From Nitrosospira multiformis (GTDB taxonomy: Bacteria; Pseudomonadota; Gammaproteobacteria; Burkholderiales; Nitrosomonadaceae): a DNA stretch of 64,000 nucleotides. The notes under the pieces are model-generated. The model saw nothing but the letters and a program-made list of their open reading frames with translations, did no database searches and had not been told where the DNA came from. Below are positions 43,381 to 53,308 of the stretch, one piece after another. The stretch spans positions 62,001 through 126,000 of the forward strand of contig JAFKJB010000006.1 of NCBI GenBank assembly GCA_017306155.1, in the 5' to 3' direction. Numbering within the stretch: position 1 is the first letter of the stretch; each line of letters opens with the position of its first letter. The translations under genes and the position numbers were made by a program.

Positions 43381-43836
43381 TTAGCGGTTTAATTTGCGTA
43401 TCCGTTCACTCGGCGTGATGATATCGGTCAGGCGTATGCCGAACTTCTCATTGACTACGACAACTTCGCCCTGAGCAATCAGATAACCATTTACCAGGAC
43501 ATCCATCGGCTCCCCTGCCAGCCCATCCAGTTCCACCACGGAACCCTGCGCCAACTGCAACAGGTTCTTGATGGCGATTTTGGTGCGCCCCAACTGCACA
43601 GTGAGTTGAACGGGTATATCCATGACCAGGTCGATGTCATTCTGGACCTGCACCTTTTGCGTATTCTGGAATTGCTCGAATATCTGCTCCGCGCCGGTAT
43701 CTCCGGCCCCAATTGTCTCATCCTGGTCCGCCGGCGTTCGAGTTGCGGAATTGGCTGGTGTTACAGACACTTTCATCTCCTCAGTTTTATTCACAAAGGG
43801 CCGCCTGGACAGATCGCGGCGTTCAACTTCACTCAT
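43381..43836 (-). CDS. fliN: Flagellar motor switch protein FliN
   Basis: The protein has 151 residues from ATG 43836, which overlaps the fliM stop as ATGA and has GGGAG upstream. The first 65 residues are a variable linker; the SpoA domain fills residues 70-150 with 'DIPVQLTVQLGRTKIAIKNL', 'QGSVVELDGLAGEPMDVLVN' and 'VVVNEKFGIRLTDIITPSER'. It forms the C-ring with FliM and FliG and also binds the FliH-FliI export complex. Confidence 0.96.
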   Translation of the reverse strand: MSEVERRDLSRRPFVNKTEEMKVSVTPANSATRTPADQDETIGAGDTGAEQIFEQFQNTQKVQVQNDIDLVMDIPVQLTVQLGRTKIAIKNLLQLAQGSVVELDGLAGEPMDVLVNGYLIAQGEVVVVNEKFGIRLTDIITPSERIRKLNR

Positions 43837-44810
43837 TCGCTGCTCCCGGAAGCAAGCATTTTCTCCATGCGCAAAGCGTAACGGCCATTCGAAATTCCAT
43901 ATCTGCATTCCATGATCGGCACTCCATCCACGCTTGCAGTAACCAGTTCCGGGATATCCAGGGGAATAACGTCCCCAACCTTCATATTCAGGATCTGATC
44001 GAGCCTGACCTGGGCATGCGTCAGATTTGCCAGTAATGTCACTTCAGCCGACTGCACCTGTTTCGAGAGGCGACCGACCCAGCGTTTATCCACTTCCAAT
44101 GCTTCGCCTTGCAAGGTGCTCGACAGCAGATCGCGGATCGGTTCGAGAATGGAATAAGGCATGCAGATGTGCATTTCCCCAACCACGGAACCAAAATTGA
44201 CCTCGAAGGTGGTTGCGACCACAACTTCATTCGGTGTCGCCACGTTGGCAAACTGGGTATTCGTTTCCGCCCGCAGATACTCGAATTCGATCGGATAAAC
44301 CGGATGCCAGGATTTGCCGTAACTGTCAAAGACCAGGTTGAGCAAGCGCTGGATAATGCGCTGCTCGGTCTGAGTGAAATCGCGACCTTCAGTCTTGGGA
44401 AGAAAGCGCCCATCGCCGCCGAACAGATTGTCAACCACAAGAAATACCAGTGTCGGATCGAATACAAACAGCGAGGTGCCGCGTAAGGGTTTTATGTGCA
44501 CGAGATTCAGGTTGCTTGGTGCAGCGAGGTTGCGCACGAATTCACTGAACTTGATAACCCTTACCGGTCCCGCGGTGACATTTGCGCTGCGGCGCATGAA
44601 ATTGAACAGTCCGAGGCGCAGAAGGCGCGCAAAACGCTCGTTGATGATTTCGAGCGTGGGCATGCGCCCCCGTACGATGCGTTCCTGCGTCGCCAGGTTA
44701 TAAGGGCGGAAACCAGGATTAGCGGTACTCTGTTCGATTGCCGGGGATCTGCTGCTCACTCCCCTGAGGAGAGCATCCACTTCCTCGCTCGAAAGGAAAT
44801 CCTCTCTCAT
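43833..44810 (-). CDS. fliM: Flagellar motor switch protein FliM
   Basis: The protein has 325 residues. The N-terminus 'FLSSEEVDALLRGV' is the CheY-P binding segment. The middle CheC-like domain contains 'MPTLEIINERFARLLRLGLF' and 'DNLFGGDGRF'. The C-terminal SpoA domain ends with 'LRMEKMLA'. It starts four bases after fliL and overlaps fliN by four bases. Confidence 0.97.
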   Translation of the reverse strand: MREDFLSSEEVDALLRGVSSRSPAIEQSTANPGFRPYNLATQERIVRGRMPTLEIINERFARLLRLGLFNFMRRSANVTAGPVRVIKFSEFVRNLAAPSNLNLVHIKPLRGTSLFVFDPTLVFLVVDNLFGGDGRFLPKTEGRDFTQTEQRIIQRLLNLVFDSYGKSWHPVYPIEFEYLRAETNTQFANVATPNEVVVATTFEVNFGSVVGEMHICMPYSILEPIRDLLSSTLQGEALEVDKRWVGRLSKQVQSAEVTLLANLTHAQVRLDQILNMKVGDVIPLDIPELVTASVDGVPIMECRYGISNGRYALRMEKMLASGSSE

Positions 44811-44814
44811 GGAG

Positions 44815-45315
44815 CTACTGAATCACGAACGAAGTAAAAAGCACGTTCTCAACCGATCCTGTCACACGTCCCTCGCTGAACTGGTGATTTATCTCGGCAG
44901 TGAGTTCAGAGGCGAGCTTCTTTTTCCCCTCGATACTCGAAATCTGCGTGGCTGTCTTGCCCGAAAGCAGCAGCAGCACGCGGTTGCGTACTTCCGGCAT
45001 ATGCAATTTGATTAGATCCACCACGCTTTCGTCTTCGACCTTCAAGGTAAGGCTGGTCTGGAGATGCTGTTCGCTATGCTCCGGCTGAAGGTTGACAGTA
45101 AAGGTTTCCAGATTGAGGAACACAGGAGGCTTAGGCTTCGGCAGCGCACCTGTCCCGTTGTAGACCTGGCTGAAATACCATCCCGCGCCACCGCCCCCTG
45201 CTCCCAGCAATAGGGCGCACGCCGTGATAATCAGAACGAGCCTGCCTTTCCCGGATTTCTGCTCCAATTTGATTTCCCTCGGGTCTTTACTTTGCTTATT
45301 TGGTCTGACTGCCAT
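44815..45315 (-). CDS. fliL: Flagellar basal body-associated protein FliL
   Basis: The protein has 166 residues. A basic N-terminus is followed by one membrane helix ('LVLIITACALLLGAGGGGAG') and a periplasmic domain with 'FLNLETFTVNLQPEHSEQHL' and 'EVRNRVLLLLSGKTATQISS', the FliL signature. FliL sits around the stator and supports torque at high load. It is separated from fliK by a 179-bp gap that contains no recognised signal. Confidence 0.95.
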   Translation of the reverse strand: MAVRPNKQSKDPREIKLEQKSGKGRLVLIITACALLLGAGGGGAGWYFSQVYNGTGALPKPKPPVFLNLETFTVNLQPEHSEQHLQTSLTLKVEDESVVDLIKLHMPEVRNRVLLLLSGKTATQISSIEGKKKLASELTAEINHQFSEGRVTGSVENVLFTSFVIQ

Positions 45316-45494
45316 GTTTGTGCCCTGTTAGCCGTTTCACGCTTGCGCAGGAGGCATTATTGAACTGATGCCCTGCCTTCAATGTGAGAAACAAACGGGA
45401 AAAAACAGGTTATCTCGAAATTTGGAGATTGCAGCCTCCGGCGCCACAAACAGGAATTCTCTGCACGTGCCCAGCCACACACCCGGCGCTCAAA

Positions 45495-46991
45495 CTATGC
45501 AAAGATATCCACGAGCGGGTGTCCGCGAATATCAGCAGTGCCGCGACCCGTTCCGAGGCTTGTTCCTGCTGAGGCTATCCGGCTTTCTTCCTGCCGATAA
45601 TGCGACCTTCCACTATTTTGCCTTTCGAAATCTCCCTGCTGCCGGGATCCCTGGTCGCTGACTGTCGCATTGCCCAGATTGATTCCGCTTTCCGCCATCA
45701 TTTCCTTCAGCCGGGGCAGCGCCGCTTCCAGTGCTTGCCGAACCTCGGGGTTCTGGGATACGAATGCTGCGCTGGCCTGATCGTTGCTCACGGACAGGAC
45801 GACTTGCAGCGGCCCCAGATCAGGTGGATTCAGATTGAGTTCAGCGATCTGATGTTGGTGGGATATCATCCAGAGCACTCTCTGGCCCAGGGCATTGTCC
45901 CAGCTGCCTGTGCCCATGCGGGGTTCCAGCCTCAGCAAAGAAGGATCACCCGGATCTGTGATGCCAGGCACTGCCCCTTGCTCGACTATCGGATGTCCTG
46001 GAGAGGGGGGTGGAGTCAGGAGTTCGGGGGACACGACGGGCGAAATTGATGCGGGGAGCGAAGAAGCATCGCTTCCTGCGGTCGAATCTGGACGCAGATG
46101 TGCAGCATCCGGCAGGAAATCGCCAATGCTGCCGGAGATTCCCGCCAGCCTGCTCTTCGAGGAGGCCGGATCGGAATGAGGCATCGCGCGCGTTGCGGCT
46201 CCCGCGAATTTCATGTCTTGCGGCAGTTTCTCCCCTGCCGCGAGGACAGATACGATCCCGGGGGAAGCGGTGCGAACAGCCGTCTGCCTCTCCTGAGGGC
46301 TTCCCGCAATGGCAGGACTCAGCTGCATTCCAGCCCCCATGACCTGCGTTGTGCCGATAACGTTCTCACCGTCTCCCGACGTCAGTCCTGAGGAATCGGA
46401 TGACTTTACGTCTCCTCCAGTCCGCGCCCCGCGCCCTGCCTCGTATGCTATCGAGGTCACAGTTGAAGGGATCTGTCCGGCAGCAGACCGATGCGGATCG
46501 CTTGCACTCCCTTGATCGAATGCAGCGTCAGGCTGCTGCTGGACCGGCATGCCGGCATGGATTCGGGTTCCAATTCCGGTTGCCGCATCCGAGGTTCGGC
46601 CGGTACCATGGTGCAAAGCCTCTGGGATGCCTGGTATCGCCGTGACCGTGGCAGGGTGAGGGAAATGGAATCCGCCTGCCAGCATTTCAGCTGTCACATT
46701 CCCTTCCTTGCCGCTGCGATCCCCCTCCTCGGCCTCTGTCTTGCCACTCGCGTCTTCAGAATCTTTCAGGGATGGATTTCCAGGCATGCCAGGACCGTTT
46801 CCGCTGGCATCCGCCGCCTGGTTCACTTGCGGGGCGCTGGCGCCCGTATCTGATGCCACACCATCATCGCCCACTTCGGCAGCAAGCAGTTTGCGGAAAT
46901 CGGAATCATCCGATTCCTGGATAGCGCTTCTCGATTCAGTCAAGGCATCCTTGATGGAATGCAAAGCGGGGCTCGATGATACAGGTCGCAT
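45495..46991 (-). CDS. fliK: Flagellar hook-length control protein FliK
   Basis: The protein has 498 residues. Residues 1-340 are low-complexity (Ser, Gly, Ala, Pro, Asp), as in the ruler part of FliK. Residues about 365-450 are the Flg_hook domain: 'RVLWMISHQHQIAELNLNPP', 'DLGPLQVVLSVSNDQASAAF' and 'ALEAALPRLKEMMAESGINL'. It measures the hook and switches export from hook to filament subunits. Its place after fliJ is standard. A second fliK-like gene is at 53286. Confidence 0.93.
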   Translation of the reverse strand: MRPVSSSPALHSIKDALTESRSAIQESDDSDFRKLLAAEVGDDGVASDTGASAPQVNQAADASGNGPGMPGNPSLKDSEDASGKTEAEEGDRSGKEGNVTAEMLAGGFHFPHPATVTAIPGIPEALHHGTGRTSDAATGIGTRIHAGMPVQQQPDAAFDQGSASDPHRSAAGQIPSTVTSIAYEAGRGARTGGDVKSSDSSGLTSGDGENVIGTTQVMGAGMQLSPAIAGSPQERQTAVRTASPGIVSVLAAGEKLPQDMKFAGAATRAMPHSDPASSKSRLAGISGSIGDFLPDAAHLRPDSTAGSDASSLPASISPVVSPELLTPPPSPGHPIVEQGAVPGITDPGDPSLLRLEPRMGTGSWDNALGQRVLWMISHQHQIAELNLNPPDLGPLQVVLSVSNDQASAAFVSQNPEVRQALEAALPRLKEMMAESGINLGNATVSDQGSRQQGDFERQNSGRSHYRQEESRIASAGTSLGTGRGTADIRGHPLVDIFA

Positions 46992-47044
46992 AGGCTGCTC
47001 TCGGAATTCGATTTTTCAGGAGTTTATTATCTTGTATGGCTCAA

Positions 47045-47491
47045 CTATATCGAGCCGGGCCGGATAGCCGCACTGCTCGCCCACTCGTCTGTTTCCCGCT
47101 GCTCGCGCTTTGCCTGGCAAGTCAACTGGATCTGTCTGTGACGCTGCGCCAAAGTGTCATAAGAGTTAAGAACACGCCGCTCCGATTGCCATGCGGCTTC
47201 ACTGGCAGCGACCCGCTGCCGCATGTTCGCCAAGGTTTCCTGTTGCTGGGAAATCGCCGCGTCGAGCTTGTCGATGAATTCATGATAATTTCGCCACTCC
47301 GATGCCGTGAGGCCTTGCTGCATGGAAGCCCGAAAACGGGTCCGGTATTCGTCCGAATACTGGATCAGCAAAACCAGCTTGGCTTCCATGTCCAGGCCTT
47401 GAGCGTTCAAAAATCCCAATCTTCGCGCCGCATCATCCGTGCGGGTCTGTGCCAGTTCGATGAGGGTTTCCAACGCAGAAATTTTCGGCAT
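47045..47491 (-). CDS. fliJ: Flagellar export chaperone FliJ
   Basis: The protein has 148 residues and is all helical, predicting an antiparallel coiled coil: 'LETLIELAQTRTDDAARRLG' at the start and 'AWQSERRVLNSYDTLAQRHR' later, both FliJ-like. FliJ inserts into the FliI hexamer and helps hand over export substrates. It starts 33 bases after the fliI stop. Confidence 0.92.
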   Translation of the reverse strand: MPKISALETLIELAQTRTDDAARRLGFLNAQGLDMEAKLVLLIQYSDEYRTRFRASMQQGLTASEWRNYHEFIDKLDAAISQQQETLANMRQRVAASEAAWQSERRVLNSYDTLAQRHRQIQLTCQAKREQRETDEWASSAAIRPGSI

Positions 47492-47523
47492 GATCAGGCT
47501 GCTGATTGAGATTAAAATCGAGA

Positions 47524-48933
47524 TTAATTGAGGTTTGAAGCAAGCAGGATCCCCAGGCTTCGGGTACTTTCTTCATACCCTGCGCGCTCCACCATGGTTT
47601 GCTGAAGAAAACGTTCGAGTTTTGGATACAGGGCAATTGCCCGATCCAGCAACGGGTCATTCCCCGAGGAATACGCTCCTACGCTGATCAGGTCGCGCGA
47701 ACGCTGGTAGCGCGAAAAAAGCTGCTTGAAATTGCGCACCTGCTCAAAATATTCGGGCGAGATCAGGCTGGTCATGGCGCGACTGATGGAGGCTTCGACA
47801 TCGATGGCAGGATAATGCCCGCTTTCCGCCAGTTGCCGCGAAAGCACGATATGTCCGTCCAGAATCGCCCTTGCCGCATCTGCGATGGGGTCCTGCTGGT
47901 CATCTCCCTCGGTTAACACTGTATAGAAAGCAGTGATCGAACCGCTGCCCTTGACCCCGTTCCCCGCCCTTTCCACCAATTGCGGCAGTTTGGCGAATAC
48001 GGAAGGCGGATACCCTTTGGTCGCGGGAGGCTCCCCGATCGCAAGCGCGATCTCACGCTGCGCCATTGCATAACGGGTGAGTGAATCCATGATCAATAGA
48101 ACATTTTTTCCCTGGTCCCGAAAATATTCAGCGATAGAAGTCGCATAGGAAGCACCCTGCAATCTCATCAGGGGCCAGGTATCCGCAGGGGCCGCCACTA
48201 CCACCGAACGCGCCAATCCTTCAGCACCCAGGATTTGCTCGATGAAGTCCTTGACCTCTCTTCCGCGCTCACCGATCAATCCCACGACAATGATATCGGC
48301 GCTGGTATAGCGCGCCATCATGCCGAGCAGGACGCTCTTGCCCACGCCGGAACCGGCAAAAAGGCCCATGCGCTGGCCGCGCCCCACCGTAAGCAGGGCA
48401 TTTATCGCACGCACCCCTACATCGAGGACCTCGCTGATCGGTTCCCGGTCGAGCGGGTTGATGGGCGAACTTGCGATCGAAGCCGAACGTTCCACCTCTA
48501 ACGGGCCAAGGTCATCCAGGGGACGCCCCGTGCCATCCACCACCCTTCCCAACAGCGCTTCTCCCACCGGAAACCGGCTGATCTGGTCAGAGGCCCGGCG
48601 CCGCTGGCGGAACCCACTGACCGGATTAGACGGCACGGTGCGATCCCATGGCACGACCTTGGCGCCGGGAGCCAATCCGAACATGCCGTGGGCTGGCATC
48701 AGGTAAAGCCTGTCGCCATGAAAACCCACCACCTCAGCCTCCATGCTGTTGCCGTTAGGCATCAGTATGGTACATCCACTGCCTACAGCCAGCTTGAGGC
48801 CCGTTGCTTCCATTATCAAGCCGGTAACACGCGTAAGACTCCCGGAAACCTGGAAGGGCTGCGACGCGGCGGCCAGCCCGCCGCAGTTTTTGAGAAATCC
48901 TTGCCATCGGTCGGTATGGGATAAGGCTTCCAT
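47524..48933 (-). CDS. fliI: Flagellum-specific export ATPase FliI
   Basis: The protein has 469 residues. It is an F1-beta-like ATPase: Walker A '[20 protein letters not shown]' near residues 185-204, Walker B '[20 protein letters not shown]', and '[16 protein letters not shown]'. It energises export of flagellar proteins with FliH and FliJ. Its ATG overlaps the fliH stop by one base (TGATG). Confidence 0.97.
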   Translation of the reverse strand: MEALSHTDRWQGFLKNCGGLAAASQPFQVSGSLTRVTGLIMEATGLKLAVGSGCTILMPNGNSMEAEVVGFHGDRLYLMPAHGMFGLAPGAKVVPWDRTVPSNPVSGFRQRRRASDQISRFPVGEALLGRVVDGTGRPLDDLGPLEVERSASIASSPINPLDREPISEVLDVGVRAINALLTVGRGQRMGLFAGSGVGKSVLLGMMARYTSADIIVVGLIGERGREVKDFIEQILGAEGLARSVVVAAPADTWPLMRLQGASYATSIAEYFRDQGKNVLLIMDSLTRYAMAQREIALAIGEPPATKGYPPSVFAKLPQLVERAGNGVKGSGSITAFYTVLTEGDDQQDPIADAARAILDGHIVLSRQLAESGHYPAIDVEASISRAMTSLISPEYFEQVRNFKQLFSRYQRSRDLISVGAYSSGNDPLLDRAIALYPKLERFLQQTMVERAGYEESTRSLGILLASNLN

Positions 48934-49688
48934 CAGTGACGCTCAAGCCAGTCATTATGTTGTCCCAGCGCCTGGGTTATGCGACGCCAGCGTGTGGACA
49001 CGGTGGCATCGATATCGCTCGGCCCCACCCTGATCCGGCACCCTCCCCGCTCCAGGCGCGGATCGAGGTTGATGGCGCAATGGTCGAGCTCCTGATTCAG
49101 GTGCGTGCGCACCAGGGCAGCGTCGTCCGGGTGCAAAAATAGCTGTGCCGGCTGCCCGAGTGCCGGCTCAGACTGGATACATTCGCGAACGACTGCGAAA
49201 ACAAGTTCCGGTTTCACCCGCAACGCCTCACGCACCATCTCCTTGGCGACGTCGAGCGCAAGGGAAAGCAGGGCATTGCAAATCTTCTGATCAGCGCTTG
49301 CCAGGGCTTGCTGGAGGCCATGAAATGCAGCCGTCAATTGCCCGGCTTCAAGGCTGGCGCGCTCGCAGCCAGCATCGTAACCGGCTTTCACGCCAGCTTC
49401 CCGCCCGGTTTCATACCCTGCGTCATAGCCTTCCTGCCGGGCCTCCTGATGTATTTTTTCGATTTCCTCGACTGTAGGCAGCGCAACCTGTATTTGCTCA
49501 GGCATTGCCTCGTCTCTGGTATCAGCTGAAGCGTCCACCGGCTCTTCGAGCGTTGCGCCTTGCTCCAGGACATTCATTTCCCAGCGGCGATAGCTCGACA
49601 AATCTTCCTTGGGAATGATCTGGCTTGCCCGAGATGTCACTCTTGACCTTTCACCGCGACTTTTTGCCTGCGCACCAGCCTTACTCAT
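48933..49688 (-). CDS. fliH: Flagellar assembly protein FliH
   Basis: The protein has 251 residues. The middle has the glycine-rich repeat of FliH ('[20 protein letters not shown]'), followed by the FliH/HrpE-type C-terminal domain '[20 protein letters not shown]' and '[20 protein letters not shown]'. It regulates FliI. Its start overlaps the fliG stop as ATGA. Confidence 0.94.
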   Translation of the reverse strand: MSKAGAQAKSRGERSRVTSRASQIIPKEDLSSYRRWEMNVLEQGATLEEPVDASADTRDEAMPEQIQVALPTVEEIEKIHQEARQEGYDAGYETGREAGVKAGYDAGCERASLEAGQLTAAFHGLQQALASADQKICNALLSLALDVAKEMVREALRVKPELVFAVVRECIQSEPALGQPAQLFLHPDDAALVRTHLNQELDHCAINLDPRLERGGCRIRVGPSDIDATVSTRWRRITQALGQHNDWLERH

Positions 49689-50683
49689 ACATAGCTTTCT
49701 TCGTTCTTGCTGCCGAACACGATTTGCCCCTCATCTGCGAGTCGCCGGACGACCTGTAATATCTGCTTCTGATGGTTTTCGACTTCGCTTACTCTTACAG
49801 GTCCCATCGCTTCCAGGTCTTCACGCAGGATTTCAGAGGCGCGTTTCGACATATTCTTGAAAATCCTTTCACGCAGATCCCAGGCTGCGCCTTTCAGCGC
49901 GATCACCAGGATGTCGGATTGAATTTCCCGCAGCAGCGTCTGGATTCCACGATCGTCAATATCCATGAGGTTCTCGAATACAATCATCTGGTCCATTATT
50001 TTTTGCGCCAGATCCGCATCGAATTCCCGGAGATTATCAAGCACCGAAGTTTCGGCGGTGCTACCCATGAAGTTGATGATTTCCGCTGCGGTACGAATGC
50101 CGCCCACCGAGCTTTTGTTGATATTTTCACTGCCGGACAACAAATCGGTCAGTACCGTATTGAGTTCGCGCAATGCGGACGGCTGAATGCCTTCGAGCGT
50201 GGCGATACGCAGCAGAATGTCGTTGCGGAGCTGCTCGCTCAGTTGCCCGAGAATTTCACTGGCCTGGTGACGGTCGAGATGGACAAGAATGGTAGCGATG
50301 ATCTGCGGGTGTTCCCCCTTGATGAGTTCTGCCACCGACTGGGAATCAATCCACTTGAGTCCCTCGATCCCGCTCGTGTCGTGTCCATCGAGAATGCGGC
50401 TGATGTTATCCGTCGATTTATCTTCATCCAAGGCTCGTTCGAGCACCGTGCGCGCGTAGTTTTCCGGATCGACATCCAGAAAAAGCGGATCACGCACGAC
50501 TCGATCGCAGAAATCGCCCAGGACACTATCGACCTGCTCCCGGCTCAGGTTCCGCATCTTGGCCATCGCAGCGCCGAGTTTTTGTACTTCCAGCTGATTA
50601 AGATGCCTCAGTACCTGCACCGCCTCGTCTTCGCCCAATGACAGGAGCAGGACCGCACTCTTGTAGATGCCCTCTTCATTCAT
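49685..50683 (-). CDS. fliG: Flagellar motor switch protein FliG
   Basis: The protein has 332 residues from ATG 50683 ('MNEEGIYKSAVLLLSLGEDE'); the frame is open further upstream, but family members start here. The middle domain has 'EHPQIIATILVHLDRHQASE', and the torque-generating C-terminal domain contains 'MDQMIVFENLMDIDDRGIQT' with charged helix 'SKRASEILREDLEAMGPVRV'. It overlaps the fliF 3' end by eight bases. Confidence 0.96.
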   Translation of the reverse strand: MNEEGIYKSAVLLLSLGEDEAVQVLRHLNQLEVQKLGAAMAKMRNLSREQVDSVLGDFCDRVVRDPLFLDVDPENYARTVLERALDEDKSTDNISRILDGHDTSGIEGLKWIDSQSVAELIKGEHPQIIATILVHLDRHQASEILGQLSEQLRNDILLRIATLEGIQPSALRELNTVLTDLLSGSENINKSSVGGIRTAAEIINFMGSTAETSVLDNLREFDADLAQKIMDQMIVFENLMDIDDRGIQTLLREIQSDILVIALKGAAWDLRERIFKNMSKRASEILREDLEAMGPVRVSEVENHQKQILQVVRRLADEGQIVFGSKNEESYV

Positions 50684-52430
50684 GACCGGCCACCCATTGC
50701 TTGACGATGCTTGCCACCAGCTTCGGCTCTTTTTTTGCGAGCTGGCGCGCAAGCGTCAGTCTTTGCTCGTATTCGGAAGGCTGGGGTGCGGGCTTCAGTG
50801 CGGGAACAGACTGCATATGCTGCTCATCGGTTTCGGGTTCGGCCAGGAGTGGAGGCTCCGGCTGATTGAGTCGCTTGAGCGAAGGACGCAGCACACCCAG
50901 CACCAGATACAGAATCAACCCGCCAATCAGAAGCGTTTTTCCGATCTGCTGAGCCAGTTCAATGACCTCGGGCTGTTTCCACAACGGGAGCTCTGGCACT
51001 GTTTCCCGTTCCACGCCTGTGAAATGACTGTTGACCACGTTCAGCGTATCTCCGCGTTCCCTGCTGAATCCTACAGCCTCTTTCACCAGATCGGTAATCT
51101 GGGATTTTTCCAACTCGCTCAGTGGCTTGGCGCTGATGACGCCATTTTCGTCCACGACTTTGCGGTGATTGACCACGACGGCAACAGAAAGCCTTTTTAT
51201 ACCGCCGACGGGTTTGCGCACATGCTGGATTGTTTTATCGACCTCGTAATTGGTGGTGGCATCCTTGCGCGTGCTGCTTGGAGCGCGGGATTGCGACGTG
51301 GTTGTCCCGGTTGACTGTGCGGCATTTGCTCCGGGAGGTGCTGGCGGCGGCGTGGTGACCGGAGCGGTTGCCGGAACCGGAGGCTGATTGGAAAGCGCGC
51401 CCGGAACGCCGCCTTCATTCTGGGTGCCGACAGACGAGGATTCTGAAGTCTGCTGGCTGCGGACCGTGGAGCCTGCGGGGTCCTGGTTGGGCCTGTACGT
51501 TTCGCTGGTTTGTTCGGAGTGTGCAAAATCGACCTCGGCCGCGACCTGGGCGCGGACATTTTCCTGGCCCATGATGGGAATCAGAATCGCCTCGATCCGC
51601 TTGATATAGCTTTGCTCCAGCGCATGCAAGTACTTGAGCTGGGCTGGATCCAGTCCCGTATTGGCGTTCGATTCATCGATCCTGGTCAACAAATCGCCTT
51701 GCTGATCCACTACCGTCACATTCTTCACATGCAGATTGGGCACGCTGCTGGAAACGAGGTGGACGATCGCATTGACCTGCTGGGGATCAAGTGTGCGGCC
51801 GGGGTAGAGGTTCACCAGCACGGATGCGCTGGGTTTCTGTTGCTCCCGCATGAATACCGATTGCTTCGGGATCGCCAGATGGACTCTGGCGCTGTCGACA
51901 GCCGCAAGCGCCTGGACGGAACGGGCCAGTTCACCTTCCAGCGCACGCTGGAAATTGACCTGCTCAAGAAACTGGCTGGTACCGAACTTCTGTTTTTCCA
52001 TCAGTTCGAAACCCACCAGGCCACCCTTGGGCAACCCCTGGGACGCAAGTTTGAGGCGGGTGTCGTGCACCTGGTTCGATGGGACGAGTATCGCTCCGCC
52101 GCCTTCGGCAAATTTATAGGGCACATTCATCTGCTGGAGGGATGCGATGATTGCGCCGCCATCCCCATCGGAGACATTGCTGAACAGCACTTTGTAGTCC
52201 GGTGCCTGCGTCCACATCCATCCGGCCGCCAGCAATGCGACCACAGAAGAAACGGTCAGCATGAGCGCGATTTTCTGCTGGCTGGATAACCGCGTCAGAA
52301 AGTTTTGCAGTCGCCCCTGAACGCCGCTTATCGCGCCATTGGCCGCGTTGTTCGCGGCGCTGCTCATTGCGCCGTTCATTGCGCTGTTCATTGCGCCGTT
52401 CATAGTTACGGCATCCGTACCCGATGTCAC
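50676..52430 (-). CDS. fliF: Flagellar MS-ring protein FliF
   Basis: The protein has 584 residues from GTG 52430, supported by GGGGAG six bases upstream. Two membrane helices flank the periplasmic ring-building domains: 'IALMLTVSSVVALLAAGW' near residue 55 and 'TLLIGGLILYLVLGVL' near 490. 'DYKVLFSNVSDGDGGAIIAS' and 'ASVLVNLYPGRTLDPQQVNA' are characteristic, and the end binds FliG. The first 35 residues are an unusual Met/Asn/Ala repeat ('MNGAMNSAMNGAMSSAANNA') encoded by 12-bp tandem units. Confidence 0.96.
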   Translation of the reverse strand: MTSGTDAVTMNGAMNSAMNGAMSSAANNAANGAISGVQGRLQNFLTRLSSQQKIALMLTVSSVVALLAAGWMWTQAPDYKVLFSNVSDGDGGAIIASLQQMNVPYKFAEGGGAILVPSNQVHDTRLKLASQGLPKGGLVGFELMEKQKFGTSQFLEQVNFQRALEGELARSVQALAAVDSARVHLAIPKQSVFMREQQKPSASVLVNLYPGRTLDPQQVNAIVHLVSSSVPNLHVKNVTVVDQQGDLLTRIDESNANTGLDPAQLKYLHALEQSYIKRIEAILIPIMGQENVRAQVAAEVDFAHSEQTSETYRPNQDPAGSTVRSQQTSESSSVGTQNEGGVPGALSNQPPVPATAPVTTPPPAPPGANAAQSTGTTTSQSRAPSSTRKDATTNYEVDKTIQHVRKPVGGIKRLSVAVVVNHRKVVDENGVISAKPLSELEKSQITDLVKEAVGFSRERGDTLNVVNSHFTGVERETVPELPLWKQPEVIELAQQIGKTLLIGGLILYLVLGVLRPSLKRLNQPEPPLLAEPETDEQHMQSVPALKPAPQPSEYEQRLTLARQLAKKEPKLVASIVKQWVAGHE

Positions 52431-52512
52431 CTGTTTCTCCCCAGTCCTGCACTCCAGATCGAATCGCGTTTATTTTTCTTTGTCATATATGGATAAATGG
52501 ATAGGCGTACCC

Positions 52513-52528
52513 TGGCAAACCTCTTGAC
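52513..52528 (+). promoter_or_regulatory. Sigma-54-like promoter upstream of fliE
   Basis: TGGCAAACCTCTTGAC fits the -24/-12 pattern TGGCACG-N4-TTGC in the GG and TTG parts with correct spacing; the C after TTG is replaced by A. It lies 130 bases before the fliE ATG. Sigma-54 control of middle flagellar genes is common in proteobacteria. Confidence 0.4.
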
Positions 52529-52658
52529 AGTCGCCATTATCACCATGGCTGCAACTTTCAATACGGGAAAAAGAAACCGGTTTTACGGCCTTTTCCAAAA
52601 ACGGAATACAGGAGAGAGTGCTATCTTGTATGCCTTTCAAAGGTACTTGCCGGAAACC

Positions 52659-53006
52659 ATGGATATTTCAAATATAGATTCGATACTCGCCCAGCTGCGT
52701 GCGGGCGCTGCGCTTGCTGGCGGCAAAACGGGTTCAGCCGGGACAATAGCGAATGGAGACGAAACTGGAAGTGAAGCGGGACGTGTCGATTTCGCAACCG
52801 TATTCAGGAGATCGCTGGATCAGGTCAATAACGTCCAGCAGCATGCATCGAAGCTTGCCAGAGATTTTGAATTGAGCGCGCCCGAGGCCAATCTGACCGA
52901 AGCCATGATCTCGCTGCAGAAAGCATCCGTCTCGTTCCAGTACACGGTGCAAGTGCGCAACAAGCTGGTTGCAGCCTACCAGGATATTATGAATATGCCG
53001 GTTTAG
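52659..53006 (+). CDS. fliE: Flagellar hook-basal body complex protein FliE
   Basis: The protein has 115 residues from ATG 52659. 'VDFATVFRRSLDQVNNVQQH' and the C-terminal 'NLTEAMISLQKASVSFQYTV' plus 'VRNKLVAAYQDIMNMPV' are the FliE signature. FliE joins the MS ring to the rod and is an early export substrate. It is the only flagellar gene here on the plus strand, divergent from fliF, and its last four bases overlap the end of the convergent FlhB-like gene. Confidence 0.96.
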   Translation: MDISNIDSILAQLRAGAALAGGKTGSAGTIANGDETGSEAGRVDFATVFRRSLDQVNNVQQHASKLARDFELSAPEANLTEAMISLQKASVSFQYTVQVRNKLVAAYQDIMNMPV

Positions 53007-53308
53007 GAGCCGAATGGGATTGGCGGGGACTCCTCGTTGTTCTGATCCCCGGCTTCCATCCTGTAGAGCCATGCGAGCAATTCCGCCACCGCCCGGTAGA
53101 GCTGCGGGGGAATGTGCTGATCCAGATCCACCTGCATGAGCAAGGACACCAGTTCCGGGGATTCATGAACGAAAACTCCGTGTTTTCGTGCTTCCCGGAT
53201 AATGTTTTCGGCAACCAGGCCGCATCCCTTGGCAACAACCTGCGGCGCATGATCGCCGGCACGATACGCCAGCGCAACGGCAGCCTCAGACCGATCCGGT
53301 TCTTTCAT
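53003..53308 (-). CDS. FlhB C-terminal domain-like protein (FhlB)
   Basis: The protein has 101 residues from ATG 53308; the frame is open upstream to 53440, inside the preceding gene. It resembles the cytoplasmic domain of FlhB after the autocleavage site: 'AAVALAYRAGDHAPQVVAKG', 'GLVAENIIREARKHGVFVHE', 'DLDQHIPPQLYRAVAELLAW'. The NPTH cleavage motif itself is not present ('GDHAPQ' precedes the domain). Stand-alone copies often follow a second fliK-like gene, as here, and may take part in substrate switching. Confidence 0.9.
   Translation of the reverse strand: MKEPDRSEAAVALAYRAGDHAPQVVAKGCGLVAENIIREARKHGVFVHESPELVSLLMQVDLDQHIPPQLYRAVAELLAWLYRMEAGDQNNEESPPIPFGS

Noticed and set aside
49772..50641. 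289-codon plus-strand frame opposite fliG
   Set aside because: It is antisense to FliG domains and has no start signal; a shadow frame.
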